From Entrophospora sp. SA101 (lineage: Eukaryota; Glomeromycota; Glomeromycetes; Entrophosporales; Entrophosporaceae), in contig CAUDNR010001813.1 of assembly GCA_958430865.1 (NCBI GenBank), positions 2,588 to 66,587 on the forward strand: a stretch of 64,000 bases of DNA, given 5' to 3'. Position 1 is the first letter of the stretch, and every line of letters begins with the position of its first letter. The position numbers and the translations under genes were made by a program. A model generated the notes under the pieces. The model did not search any database and had not been told where the DNA came from. It saw only the letters and a program-made list of their open reading frames with translations. Below are positions 11,593 through 22,901 of the stretch, in pieces.

Positions 11593-11892
11593 TCAGGAAA
11601 TCCTATTGGTGTAGAATTCACCAATCCTAATGACCCATTTCATGCCTGTTTCAGCCAAAACTGCAGCAGCAGTTGATGGTGATGATAGATCAATAACATC
11701 AGTTGATGGTTCATAAAAATTTGAATTTGAATTGTTAGGATTTAAGTCGTTGTTGTCATTATTATTATTATTATTTACGATATTTTAATTAGTATTAGAT
11801 GATGATGATGAATTTGCTGTAGTGTAAAAACGAAATGATTTTATTAAAGAGTTCATTCTTAATAATATTATAGCTGTTGTTATTGATACCAT
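11593..11892 (-). pseudogene. Possible decayed N-terminal gene fragment
   Basis: From an ATG at 11892 the minus strand reads M-V-S-I-T-T-A-I-I-L-L-R-M-N-S-L-I-K-S-F-type residues, a hydrophobic then basic leader that resembles a mitochondrial presequence. It continues into a Ser/Asn run. One in-frame TAA follows, after which the same frame stays open through N-F-Y-E-P-S-T-D-V-I-D-L-S-S-P-S to K-W-V-I-R-I-G-E-F-Y-T and a TGA at 11593. A single stop in otherwise protein-like sequence suggests a recent nonsense change, or an unrecognised short intron over the Asn run. Family unknown. Confidence 0.3.
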
Positions 11893-12286
11893 AATAGTAG
11901 CAGCAGCAGTTGATATTGATATTAGTTCTAAAAACAGGTATCTGTAAATTATTATATACAAATTATGATAGAATAAATAAAGAACTCTTTTCTCTTAAAC
12001 ATCATCAAATTAATAAAGAATATGAATTTTATACATAATTATTATGCACTTTTTTTTTCAATAAAATAACAAAGAAAAGGATATTATCTTGTCGATCTCT
12101 AGTTGGAAATTTAATTTTTTTTCCATGAGGGCGTGATTTCTATTATGGCAATTTTTTGGTAGATTTTTGCATGAGAGTGTAAAAAATCAGCCCATATGCA
12201 ATGCATAATAAAAAAAAAACGCGTTAAATTTTCACCAATTAACTACTCGTTAATTTATTATTACTTAATCATCCGCCTGTCCCTCT

Positions 12287-12288
<2 letters not shown>

Positions 12289-12327
<39 letters not shown>
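12289..12327. repeat. (AAT)n microsatellite
   Basis: About 13 uninterrupted TAA/AAT units. It lies 60 bp left of the Tc1-like inverted-repeat element. Similar triplet runs are common throughout the window; this is one of the longest pure ones. Confidence 0.8.
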
Positions 12328-12390
12328 CCAAAGATTTTTTGATCAAAGAATGATAAATTATATCCTTGAATTTAAAATATTTGTATATAT

Positions 12391-13150
12391 ACACTCCCCT
12401 ACCATAAATATCCGACCACCTGATGATCACTTTAATAATCGGAAATGTTACGCCTTATGCAGTTCAAAATTTTATTAATCAAACCGGGACTGGTGCATTA
12501 AGTAAACATGTTTTTAAATGTTAATTTTGCATATAAACTTAAAGTCTCGTCGAGCTTGCATTATTAATGAATTTAGGATGAAAACTTTAAATTAGACAAA
12601 ATTCCGTGATTTTTATGAAAACTTTGAGCTTAGTAAAAACATTCAAAACTCTGTTGAATAATGGATTACGTCATTAGGTAAGTCCACTTTAAATATCTTG
12701 AATTATATATGGTTAAAATTTGAGAAAATTTGATCAAGTATAAACAACAAAACGTAAAGCCTTAAAATTTGCATTTTGTCAACTTTATAATAAAATTACG
12801 GGGTGGTCGGATACTTTTTTAAACCCTTTTCACGAACTAATTTATGCCAACATCATATTGTAGATATGTGTAATCTGTTACGTTGAACACATTTTATTAA
12901 TGAAGAAATTTGACCTTTATTACATGTAAAGATTCCGATTGAAAATTTGCTTTTTTGGACTATTTGCTAAATGTTTCCATTAATACCATACCGAACCTTT
13001 CGAAGCTTTTGTAATTTAGAGATTTTGATATCAAGTACAAATCTACTTAGTAAAGTAAAAAAGGTTTTATTTAAGAAAACGTTACTTTTTTAGTAAGGAC
13101 TCTTTTCATTTGACGTTACACAACTTGTGTGGTCGGATATTTATGGTGTA
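12391..13150. mobile_element. Non-autonomous Tc1/mariner-like element
   Basis: The two ends are inverted copies: the left end reads ..CCATAAATATCCGACCAC (about 12402-12419) and the right end GTGGTCGGATATTTATGG (about 13129-13145), about 18 bp perfectly matched, extended outward by imperfect TACACT/TACACC ends beside TA dinucleotides. A third, internal copy of the same end motif (GGTGGTCGGATA) lies near 12802-12814. No transposase frame survives in the 760 bp, so it would need a transposase in trans. The TA flanks fit Tc1/mariner target duplication (family knowledge); the family call is inference. Confidence 0.65.
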
Positions 13151-13775
13151 CATGTATTAGTATGAATCTGGTTTTAACATTACGTTCGTCGTACAACAAT
13201 GTTTTTTGAAATTCTGTCAATGATCCTCTTTACTCTTTCCTTAACGGAATATACAATTTTGGGGTAGGTTCAGTTTCAATGATGATCACACATGTTTGAA
13301 AACTTTATTTTATGTTAAAACACAAAGAAAATCACTTCAGAACAACGTGTCTTATTTTATTGTATGAGCACACATATATTACATGTATATTAATATAACT
13401 GATTATATGCATATTTATCGTTATCATATTTAACATATTTATACTGTGTACTGTCATCTTTAAAATTCACACAATGAAAAAATTTGTCGTAAATATTAAA
13501 AAAGCATGAGAAATACTTGGATAACGAATCGGGTTATTTAAAAGAATCTAGATCAATTATATAAAATGAATGCTGAGTTTTAAAAATTGTACTTTTCTTC
13601 TTATTGCTAAAGTCGAAAAAAAAAAATCATGCGAATTTCAGCTGTCAATTTAAAAAAAAATTTCTTTATATAATAAAATTCTTTTTTCCCTTGAAAAAAA
13701 AAATTTTTTTATATAATTTTTCCACCTTGTTTTCTATAAATAAATAATAATTAATACAAATTAAAAATATTAAAA
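13151..13775. other. Intergenic region upstream of the membrane-protein gene
   Basis: AT-rich with A and T homopolymers just before the next gene (about 13610-13720). No gene or repeat recognised. Confidence 0.4.
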
Positions 13776-14963
13776 ATGACAACGACAACAGCTAATCAAC
13801 AAAACCTATTTCAATCTCAACTTCAAAATCAGCAATTTCAATCTCAATTACGAATACATCAAAATCAACAACATCTGCAACATCTACAATATCATCAACA
13901 ACAACAATTGTATCATCAAAATCTAAATGATAATAATAATAAATATTCAACAATATTATCAAATAATAATATATTAATAAGCATCATACTTGTTATCATA
14001 GATTTTTCAATATACATAATCCCAATTTCGTTTCTATGCATAGTTCCAACCACTTTCAGTATCGTATTTTGGTATTCACCTTCAATCTATTACCTTTTCA
14101 AATTCATCCTAACAAACCAGAAATTTGGTTCATATATAAAGTTTAGCTTATTCATAATATCGCCATTAATCATATTATTTTACACCATAATATTATTGCC
14201 TATCATTATATTATTTTGTTATAGTTATAGTTTATTCATCACTCTAATTTCACCCATAATACTACACATCAAAGCAGACGAATATCCGTATTATATGATA
14301 TCTTCATTTTCAGCAATAATTTATTTACCTTATAAATTTTTCATAATTGAGAATGATTTCTCATCACTTTCGTCGTATTCATCATCACTTTCATCATCTT
14401 TAAGTTTATACTATTTATTATTGAAGGAATTCAAACAAGAAGTCACAGAATCGCAAATCATTCATCCATTCAAAGAAGCAATAAATTTAAACAGATCGAT
14501 TTGGAATTTGTATTCTTTAATTATTCCCAAGTTAGTCTCCAGGTCTCAGAAGCCGGTCAAAAGAAAGATTGACATTTATCCTTGGTCAATATTTTATCCG
14601 TTAATAATATCACCCTTATTTCCAACAATCATTATTCCATTGAACGCCTTATACAGCTTGAATTTGTTCATAACAAAATTATATGTTGATTTGAAAAATG
14701 AATGTTTAAAAACTTATAATTCAAAAAGTTTTGGCAAAGATGCTAGATTTTTTCAAAGACTCTATGCTGTCATATGCACTTTAATAATTTTGTTATGCTT
14801 GCCGGTATTGGTTTCAGTATTATTTATAATTAGTTGTTGGTGGTGTTTTAGCAATCTAATCAAAACAATCGAGATTTCCATAGTTAAAGGTTTATTCCAG
14901 TCCATTTATTTCATGTGTCAAGTCATAATAGAAGATGATACTAGAGAAATTAAAATAGATTAG
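13776..14963 (+). CDS. Multi-pass membrane protein of unknown function
   Basis: Single-exon ORF of 395 aa from an ATG at 13776 to TAG. Residues 1-60 are a Gln/His/Asn-rich cytosol-like tail. After that come several strongly hydrophobic segments: about 66-92 (I-L-I-S-I-I-L-V-I-I-D-F), 120-165, 175-195, an Ile/Leu/Pro-rich pair near 270-300, and 330-360 (A-V-I-C-T-L-I-I-L-L-C-L-P-V). A Ser-rich, Leu-rich linker lies near 205-220. The C-terminus is acidic (E-D-D-T-R-E-I-K-I-D). I do not recognise a family or catalytic motif. The regular codon use and long open frame in an AT-rich context argue for a real gene. Confidence 0.7.
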   Translation: MTTTTANQQNLFQSQLQNQQFQSQLRIHQNQQHLQHLQYHQQQQLYHQNLNDNNNKYSTILSNNNILISIILVIIDFSIYIIPISFLCIVPTTFSIVFWYSPSIYYLFKFILTNQKFGSYIKFSLFIISPLIILFYTIILLPIIILFCYSYSLFITLISPIILHIKADEYPYYMISSFSAIIYLPYKFFIIENDFSSLSSYSSSLSSSLSLYYLLLKEFKQEVTESQIIHPFKEAINLNRSIWNLYSLIIPKLVSRSQKPVKRKIDIYPWSIFYPLIISPLFPTIIIPLNALYSLNLFITKLYVDLKNECLKTYNSKSFGKDARFFQRLYAVICTLIILLCLPVLVSVLFIISCWWCFSNLIKTIEISIVKGLFQSIYFMCQVIIEDDTREIKID

Positions 14964-15233
14964 ATGAGAAATGGTGGAGAAGAAAGATTAGGAAGAATCA
15001 TAGGAATGTTAAGATTAGGGGAGAGATTAAAAAAAATCAATATTTTTATTTTTTTATAATTTAAAAAAGGCAAGATATAATTAGGTAGGTTTTAAAACAT
15101 TAAAAAAAATTTAGACTTTAATTATTTATAGATTAAAAAAAAAAGTTAAAAATAGCATTTGTTTTTCATCCAAAAATCCATTAATCCAATTATTCATTCA
15201 TTAATTAATCAAATATTTATATTACATAATAAT

Positions 15234-16471
15234 TTACAATAAACTACTATCATAAATTTCTTTCCAACCTTGTACACGATAAAGTTTCTTATTAAAGAAC
15301 TTTATATCATAATCATACTCATCGTTGTCATCGTCGTCGTCGTCGTCATTATTATTATCATAAGGTGACGTTGACTGTATTTTATTTATTCCTTCATTAA
15401 TCTCGATTCCAAATTTTTCACATGTTTTTGTCAAAGAACGATTATTTCCCATGATGATTCCAATATTTGCTTTTACTAGTTTTTTTTTTTTTTTTTTTGG
15501 AGTTAAAATACCGTTATTATGAAGATTATTATTATTATTTGTTATGAAGACTATTGATAACAATAATTGGACTCACATAAACATGGTAAATCAGTCTCGG
15601 AATCACCGATATAAGCTGATAGTGTATTCTTTGGTATTTCCAGATTATTAAAGATTTTTAATTTATCAATAGCTGAAAGCACGTCACATTTCATCATACC
15701 TGTTGTGAAACGCTCTTTATTACTATCATCATCATTATCAGTATCAAATATTAAATTATTACTCAAAATATCTTCTTTTCTTAATAAGCCCTTCAAATCA
15801 TTTAAACATCCCAACATTAAATCTGGTGACCAATTTGTTGACAGTATATAAAAATTCCTTCCAACAACAATTTCATCATCATCCTCATCATCATCCCTTC
15901 TCCTCATCTCCCCTCTTCTTTTAGTCAAATATCCTTTTAATACTTCAATGGCATATTCTTTGATTTCAATTTTTTCTTTTCCTTGATTAAATAATTCGCA
16001 ATTACCAATTCCCTCCAAACATTTAAATTCTTCGATTCGTTTATAAGATAGCATTTCTACTTGTCTCAAAGATTCTAATAACCTGCAATGATCCTTTAAT
16101 GTCTTGTCTAAATTCTGTTCATTCCATTTTCTAATGTGCTCTTTACGTTCTTCAAAATATAATTTCGCGAAATATGACCAAGGTGGAAGAGTTGCTGAAC
16201 ATTCATTATTAATGTTATTATGATTATTATTATTAATATTATTATAATCAAAATTACTACTACCATCATAATTACAATGATTATATATTTTCTCTTCCTC
16301 ATCCTTTTCGTCTAATAATAACTCCTTCCCCACTTGTCTTTTTTCATACGCTAACTTTGCTATTTCACATACTGAATCTTTTATCGTAATTGTTTCATCA
16401 AAATCACAAACCAATAATCCGACTGATCCAACAAATTTTTGTTGTTGTCGTTGTTGATTTTCTTTAGACAT
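15234..16471 (-). CDS. HAD-superfamily phosphatase-like protein
   Basis: Predicted haloacid-dehalogenase-type hydrolase, probably a phosphatase, of the fungal Cto1-like group. Exons 16471..15577 and 15475..15234 give 378 aa in frame. Motif I is D-F-D-E-T-I-T near residues 23-29, with nucleophile Asp23 and acid/base Asp25. A long cap region follows, interrupted by Asn- and Asp-rich inserts. A motif II-like Ser/Thr sits in F-Y-I-L-S-T-N-W-S, and motif IV is G-D-S-E-T-D at 289-294. Exon 2 restores the conserved A-N-I-G-I-I-M-G strand that follows motif IV, which supports the splice. The C-terminal exon carries an Asp-rich run and ends Q-G-W-K-E-I-Y-D-S-S. The acceptor at 15476 was chosen because it retains K-A-N-I-G; a nearer AG would lose two residues. 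Substrate unknown. Confidence 0.78.
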
Positions 16472-17257
16472 TGTTATTATTCATTTATTTTTATTTATCA
16501 AAGTGATACGGGGCGAGTTTTTACAAGAAAATCATTGTGATACAAGAGGGCTAGGTGGGAAAATACTATTTTACCAATAAAATAAAATTTAGTTTATTAA
16601 ATGTAAATTCTCTAGCGTGAAAAATGAGTATTTCTCTATTATTCAATGGTATAAGCTATTTAATTATATAAGCAACACAAACAAAATAGAATGAGCAGAT
16701 ACATTATTCAGCAAATAATTAAATATTTAAAAAATATTATCATTTAGGATATTATAGATAACTTAAATATTCACATTTTTAAAAAATCTTCGAACGTGAT
16801 GAATTTCAAAACCGCAGAACGATCCACACACACGGCTTTGCCTACATGAAAAAAAAGGGCAGGCAAGTTGATCTCATTTAACACGATCCATGCAACGTTC
16901 TTGACCGTCACGGAAAAAACGTTGTACGATTTGGTTGGTCATGAAATATCAGTAACAGTTGGAGGAGCTTTTTATTATTAGAATGTTAATTATATAAATC
17001 GGGAGACTAAAGGTAAATTAAGAACCTATTTTAATGCCGAAATTTATTATATTACTATATGAAATGTATATTTTTTTATTATTCATTGATGTAGCTATTT
17101 AGAAGAGTAATATTTTAACATTTTATTAAAAAAAACAGTATGGATTTTTATAAATAACTTTAATGACACTTTTAAATTGGTATTAAAGTTGATTAAACAA
17201 GTTTGTTGAATTTTTTGAATAGAGGGAAAAATTTTACTATGTTGCAGATCGCACTAT

Positions 17258-17362
17258 TATATGGGGCATGCTGCAACAAAACCAGACAAAGTGAACCAAA
17301 AATTTTAGGGATCAATAGTGTTTGTTTAACATCACAATTGTATTACAATATAATGTGATCAT
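17258..17362 (+). repeat. Dispersed GGGGCATGC repeat, copy 1
   Basis: Starts TATATGGGGCATGCTGCAAC and continues through ACCAGACAAAGTGAAC. The tail AACATCACAATTGTATTACA..ATGTGATCATG (17329-17362) matches the tail of the copy at 32451. Five copies exist in the window: this one, 17591, 31975 (reverse), 32451 and 57393. The first 37 bases are almost invariant, the following 60-70 bases less so. Confidence 0.8.
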
Positions 17363-17590
17363 GATATTTGTCTAGACAAAATAGTTAGTATGAAGCTAAT
17401 TTATATTAGGTCTACCATGGAACCCAAGAATTACAGCACCATTGGAAGTGTTTTGAAAAAGGAACAAGGTGAAAAAAATTGCTCCTTATATTTTCAAAAT
17501 AAAATGATACTCGGACACTTGAAACCTATCTAAGAAAAGAAAGATTACTTATGAAATATACCAAGAAAAAGAAAAATAATAAGAATGAAG

Positions 17591-17667
17591 ATATGGGGCA
17601 TGCTGCAACAAAACCAGACAAAGTGAACATTGGTATTACCAAGAATTTCAGGGATCAAAATTTAGTC
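17591..17667 (+). repeat. Dispersed GGGGCATGC repeat, copy 2 (cut by gap)
   Basis: Same 37-base core, then TTGGTATTACCAAGAATTTC and GGATCAAAATTTAGTC directly into the run of Ns. It is very like the copy at 57393. The gap may lie inside a larger repeat. Confidence 0.8.
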
Positions 17668-17677
17668 NNNNNNNNNN
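17668..17677. other. Assembly gap (10 N)
   Basis: Ten Ns. Both flanks are dispersed repeats (GGGGCATGC family on the left, GGACCCGCCCC module on the right), so adjacency across this gap should not be trusted. Confidence 0.99.
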
Positions 17678-18390
17678 TGGACCCGCCCCTGGTAGATCAA
17701 GGACAATAAAAAGTTGTGGGACTAGGTGTCTTGCACTATACAAAAGGAGAGATAGCTAACATGGGACGGGTGTGGTGCGATTACAATCTTTTCTATAATT
17801 CATTAGAAAAGGACGGGTTATTGTGCCATTACCACCCGTCCACTGCCTTTTCTATATTCGTAGAAAGGATGGGGTCCCACTGTCTTTTGAAAAGGATATT
17901 TGGAAATGTGTTTGGCATAGATATGATTTTTAGTAAAACAGGCTGCAAAATTGGACTATTATATTTTCCACTTATTTCTTATCTAAAGTCTCGATTTTTA
18001 TTTTTTATTAATTTTTATTTATAATGACAAAAGAGCTGATTGTTGGTACTAATCCAAATTATCAAAAACGAATGCCACGTTTTATTTATTACGCCTGAAA
18101 AAATCTATTATGCCGTCTTTTTTGAGGATTGGTAATAATGGCACAGCAAACCTGTTCCTTTTCACCTGTCCTTTTCAAGTTTTCCCATGAATAATAGAAA
18201 AGGACGGGGAGACGAGTAACTGTGCCACGCCCGTCCCTTGTTAATTGTCTGTACAACACAGATTTTGATTGGTTGATCATTGATTATAGTGATTAATCTG
18301 AATTTACGCGCATGTGTAGTTTTTTATAATAATATCGAAACTATTTGAAAAGAACGGGAGACGGCTTGAACTCTTCTCCGTCCTCCCAGA
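17678..18390. repeat. GC-rich GGACGGG hairpin-repeat cluster
   Basis: Contains many short inverted modules built on (A)AAAGGACGGG and CCCGTCC(TTTT): about 17810-17820, 17845-17855, 18165-18180, 18205-18225, 18230-18240, 18350-18385. Several have TTCTATAAT or AATAGAAA next to the core, so neighbouring modules can fold on each other. The first 65 bases repeat phrases found at 241-360. A 102-codon open frame on the plus strand (17716-18024) runs through the modules and has no family features. It is probably a patchwork of non-autonomous elements. Confidence 0.55.
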
Positions 18391-19090
18391 TATCTGCCTG
18401 TAATGAAATATAAGGTATCGCGTTCATCGAAAGAGGATCGTTCCAGGGTTTATTCAAAATTTCAAAGCTTAGAATGTAAAAATGACATCTGGTATAAAAT
18501 CACAAGTATTTCCTTTGGCTAATTGTTGTTGAAGTTTTACCTGTCGTGAAAACAAATTATTCCCACTTTAGAAAACTTGTTAAAAAACCGATTGTTACAA
18601 CACTTCAGATCATCTTGGCGATTGGTCACGTAAAAACGATTTTCATTCATCTGAAACCTTTGCATTTAAGGTGTTGCGGGCACAATAGGTAAAGTTTAGC
18701 CCTTGTGTTTTATATACTGTTGTAGAAAAAGAACTTTGGATTGGAAATTTTTTCCTACTTGCAAGAAATTTGATATTTGATTCTTGATATCCATGCTTAT
18801 TATTCTGGAATGAACGGAGAAGGCAACTTCATCACCATGTTTCTCAATACAGACTTTGTATTTCATTCAAGAGTTATAACCCTTGTGCCAAATTGAGCTC
18901 TCAAAAATTTTAAAAGGTTTGTTTTATCTTTAAACAGTTTGCTTATTGACATCTTTCCATTCGACATGTCTGTGAATTCCTGATATCATAATTTTATTAT
19001 CTGACACTGAAGTAAATAAACTGTTTTAATTTTGGTTGAAAATTTTTAAAATGACAAAAACAAAAGAGTTGCCCGCAAATATATATTAGG

Positions 19091-19300
19091 CCTTCGCCAG
19101 ATTTTAATCAAATTGAGGATGAATTTGAAAAAAAAAGAATTTGTCTTGCTAAAAATGCAACGGATTTAGAGCTTTCTTTGAAAGAAGAATGGCCAAAATT
19201 TCCTAAGAGAGATATCTTTAATTTAATTGAAAGTATGCAGAGGAAAATAGAAGTATGCATTTCAAGTAAAGGATGGTCTACAAGATACTGGATTGATTTT
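19091..19300 (+). pseudogene. Tc1-family transposase C-terminal relic
   Basis: In one plus-strand frame the sequence reads P-S-P-D-F-N-Q-I-E, the degenerate form of the S-P-D-L-N-P-I-E-N motif that carries the last acidic residue of Tc1 DDE transposases. It is followed by L-K-E-E-W-P-K-F-P-K-R-D-I-F-N-L-I-E-S-M and then R-K-I-E-V-C-I-S-S-K-G-W-S-T-R-Y, the typical C-terminal end of the DDE_3 domain. The region upstream (18391-19090) gives only scattered fragments with stops, so the element is dead. An intact version would belong to a cut-and-paste DNA transposon with TA target sites. Confidence 0.75.
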
Positions 19301-19927
19301 TTTAAATCAACGTTATTACGAATGTTATTGCAACTTTAATACTTGTCATCACATGAAATATTTTTTATAATAAAAAAATTCAATGAAACTTTTAAATCAA
19401 TAAAAAAAAAAAAATCTTTTTTAATAGTTTTATCGAAAAAGAACAAATAAAATAAAATAAAATTTCATATAATAATAAAAATATATATAATATAATAATA
19501 ATGCCTAAATACTATGTTAAAAATCCAAAGTAGTAAAAAAATAAAAAAAAATAATTGTAAATAATTATTTTTTAACCAAATAAATTTAATCAAAAAAGAA
19601 AAGATTAAAAGAAAAAAATATTTTCTTTTAAAAAAAAAAATAATCTATAAAATTCCTATAAAATTATAAAATTCCCATAAAAAAAATCAAAAACCTTTTT
19701 AATAATAATAATAATAATTTATCATATATGGATAAATAAATAATAATAATAATATATATATAAATTTTTTCGAAATTTTTGTTTTTGTCTTAACTATATA
19801 ACGTTGTTGTTATATATATTATATATATTATATATATTTTTATAAATTTACTTAATAGACTAAAGAAAAATACCAGATAGAAAGAAATTATAATTATTAT
19901 ATATTATTATTATATATATATAATAGC

Positions 19928-22901
19928 TTATTTTGCGTTTACAGCTCTTTCAGCAGCAGCGACTTTTTCTCTAAACTTATCATTATCATTCATGGAATGA
20001 GCCAATTCATACAAGTCGTCAGTGTCTAAAAGATTAATTGTAACCTTGCTAGCCATAGCACTTTTGAGTCCAAGGCTCTAAACAAAATAATCAATAAAAA
20101 TCAATCATTTTCATTTCAAAAAAATCTCATAATAAATAAATATCGATAAATGATTTACCTTAACTTTACGGAATAAACGGTCACCCAATTTTTGTTTTCT
20201 TTCATGAACAGGTTTAAATTTAATGCTATCCATAAATTGTTGAATTTCATCCCATTCGCTATTACGAGTAGAAGAAGAGGTGGGAGAGGTGGTGGTAGTT
20301 GACGTAATTGGATTGATGGTCTTCACATTATAAGTAGTTTTATTGGTAAGATTTAAGGATTCAGTTGATTTAATAAACGGAGGAGTGGAAATTGGAGTAA
20401 TTTCAGTTGATGGTGCAGCTGATTTAGGGGAACATGATAAATTATCATCGTTGGTAACAACTTCCAATGCTTGGATTGCTTCATGGATTCTTTTATTCAA
20501 ATATTCAGCATTAAAGTAACACGATCTTCTCTCCTTAGTACTCAAAGTCAATATCAACTCAAGGATCTCGTCAACGTTTCCTGGGCAAATTTTCAAAATA
20601 GCCTTATGGAATTTTTCTTTTTGTGAAACTTGAGCAGCAGAACTTGTTAGATCAGTTGTACTGACATTAATGTTGTTATGAATTAAATGATTATTCATAT
20701 GATTTGTATTATTGTTGCTATTATTATTATTGAAAGGTTGTTGTGGTACAAGAACAGTCCCCTCATTGCCGCGCCGTTTTTGTCTAGCTTCTGTTATCTG
20801 TTTTTTGAAGGAGTAAAAATTTCGATTAATTAACCAGTCCAATCGTTATCAATTGATAGCCATTAAAGCATATAAATATATATTCAAATAAACATAAACA
20901 AACCCTATATTGTAAAGCAGTAGCGTCTTTCAAAATATGCAAAACTTCAGGAGTTTTCAAATTTAATAGATATTCAATTATATAATTAACTTCATCATGA
21001 GGAACACTTGGAATATTTTTAAATCGTTTTTGCAATTCAGACATTAAAACTTCTTTACGGGCTTTAGGTGCCAAGCTATGAAGATCATCATGACCAAATT
21101 CATTGACCACATTGATGGGATACAATTCAGAACTACGTCTAGACGGTACACGATTCTCATTATTATTGTTGTTATCATTCTTATTAATATTATTGTTGGA
21201 TGATGAAGGTGAGATTGGTCCACCGCCACCACCACCACCACCACCACCAAGATTGTTATTATTGATAATATTGTTGTTATTGCTGATAATACCACTACCA
21301 CCGGTGTTAGGGCTGAATTGATTTGCCAATTTAGCCTCACGTAATTTTTTAGGTTCGTGAAGTCTTACAACAATTGGTTTAGCACCAAGAGTTTTACCGT
21401 GCATAGATTGTTTAGCTTTGTCAGCTTCTTCAGAACTGGAATAACTAACAAAACCAAATCCTTTAGAATTGCCGGTTTCTTGGTCTCGCATTACACGAGC
21501 ACTAATAATTTTACCAAATCTACGAAATTGGCTAAAAAGATCACTACTGGAAATATTCGAGTCGAGGTTTTTAATGAATAAATTACATGGATCTACGATA
21601 GGACCTTCGGGACCAGGTGAAGTAGGACCTTGTGGTTGTTGTTGTGGTTGTTGTGGTAATTGTTGTGGATTGTGATGTTGATGTGGTTGTTGTTGATGTT
21701 GTTGATTATTTTGATGATGATTATTGCTGTTACTATTATTGTAATTGATTGGAAGTGTGTATGGTGGGACCGGCTAATATTATAATATTATTGAGAGAAG
21801 AGGATAAGAGATGAGAAAATATTGTTTGAAAAAAAAAAAACAACATCATTATTATCATTAAAATTATTACTTACCACACCCATAGATTTGTTATTGTTGT
21901 TGTTATTGTTAGAATTTGAACGATTTGGAGCTTTATTGTTATTATGACGATGATATTGAACAATCCTATTTTAAACATATTCATAATAAATAAATATAAA
22001 TTAAGAGAAGGGGGAAGGGAGGAGAAAGAAGCACTTACATTGCTTTATTATCCTTAGAATTCTACCAAAAAAAAAAAAAAAACAAAAGTAAAATCAAAAA
22101 ATAAAATCAAAATAGAATGAAACCAAATCAAGATAAATAAAAATATAACATACCAGATTAGCAACAGCTTTATCGGCATCTTCTTTTCTAAAATATTGTA
22201 CGAAAGCAGAACCTTTAAATTTGTTATCTTGGACTTGCATCCTAACGGAAAACAAAGGCCCATAAGGTCTAAATATATTGAACAAGCTAATATTCGTGTT
22301 GGTTGTACTTAATTGTCTGACATGTAAAATAAGGGCATTTGTTTGTGTTTGTAGGTCATAAATTCCAGAGGTTGGGTCATTAATATGTAGGCTTAAATAA
22401 GTATTATATGCGTCCAATTTACTATGATTATAAATAGCAAATGCTTTCTCAGCTACAAAAATTATAATTATAAAAATATAATTTTTAATATTTATTTAGA
22501 ATGATGACAATAATAATTGTGATATTATTTGTAATATTAATATTATTACCATGGTCTATTGTAGCAAAAGTAATCACAGCAGTATGTGGAGCATTCCCTG
22601 GCAATCGATTGATTTGGACGCTTTTTATTATTTATAAAATTTTCAAAATAAGCAAATTTAGTTAATTAGTTAATTAACGTTTTATTTAACATAAAAAGGG
22701 CAATGAATAAGAAACTAACCTTGTGGGTTGAATGTCCTCAAATAAGTCACGAAGTTCATTTTCAGTGATACTAAATTGTAAGTCACTTACATAGAGTTTA
22801 GGTTCGCTTATAATGGAGTCAACAGGAAAGTCAACTTGATGATTGTTATTAATATTGTGTGAATTTATTACTGAATTAGATTGGATTTGTGTTGGAGGCA
22901 T
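19928..22901 (-). CDS. Rrm4-like endosomal mRNA-transport protein, intact copy
   Basis: Eight exons: 22901..22720, 22620..22550, 22452..22154, 22061..22039, 21965..21875, 21773..20904, 20797..20159 and 20077..19928. All introns are GT..AG and the frame closes to 774 aa. Domains: RRM1 about 35-112 (K-L-Y-V-S-D-L), RRM2 about 124-199 (L-I-L-H-V-R-Q-L, G-S-A-F-V-Q-Y-F), a His/Gln/Pro linker, RRM3 about 286-363 (L-F-I-K-N-L and RNP1 K-G-F-G-F-V), an Asn/Gly linker with a run of ten glycines, then three MLLE-like helical modules at about 457-515 (E-Y-L-L-N-L-K-T-P-E-V-L), 570-625 (L-I-L-T-L-S-T-K-E-R) and 708-770 (K-Q-K-L-G-D-R-L-F and A-S-K-V-T-I-N-L-L). Three RRMs then three MLLEs is the architecture and size of Ustilago maydis Rrm4, which carries mRNAs on moving early endosomes. 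Pab1-like proteins have four RRMs and one MLLE, so they fit less well. Confidence 0.85.

Larger units (their letters stand above)
16472..17667. other. Gene-poor region with two copies of a dispersed repeat
   Basis: No gene. Holds two same-direction copies of the GGGGCATGCTGCAACAAAAC repeat (from 17258 and from 17591), listed separately. It ends at an assembly gap. Confidence 0.5.

Noticed and set aside
21103..21321. Plus-strand Leu/Pro-rich open frames opposite the Rrm4-like gene (all three copies)
   Set aside because: Antisense of the Asn/Gly linker; the spliced minus-strand gene explains the region.
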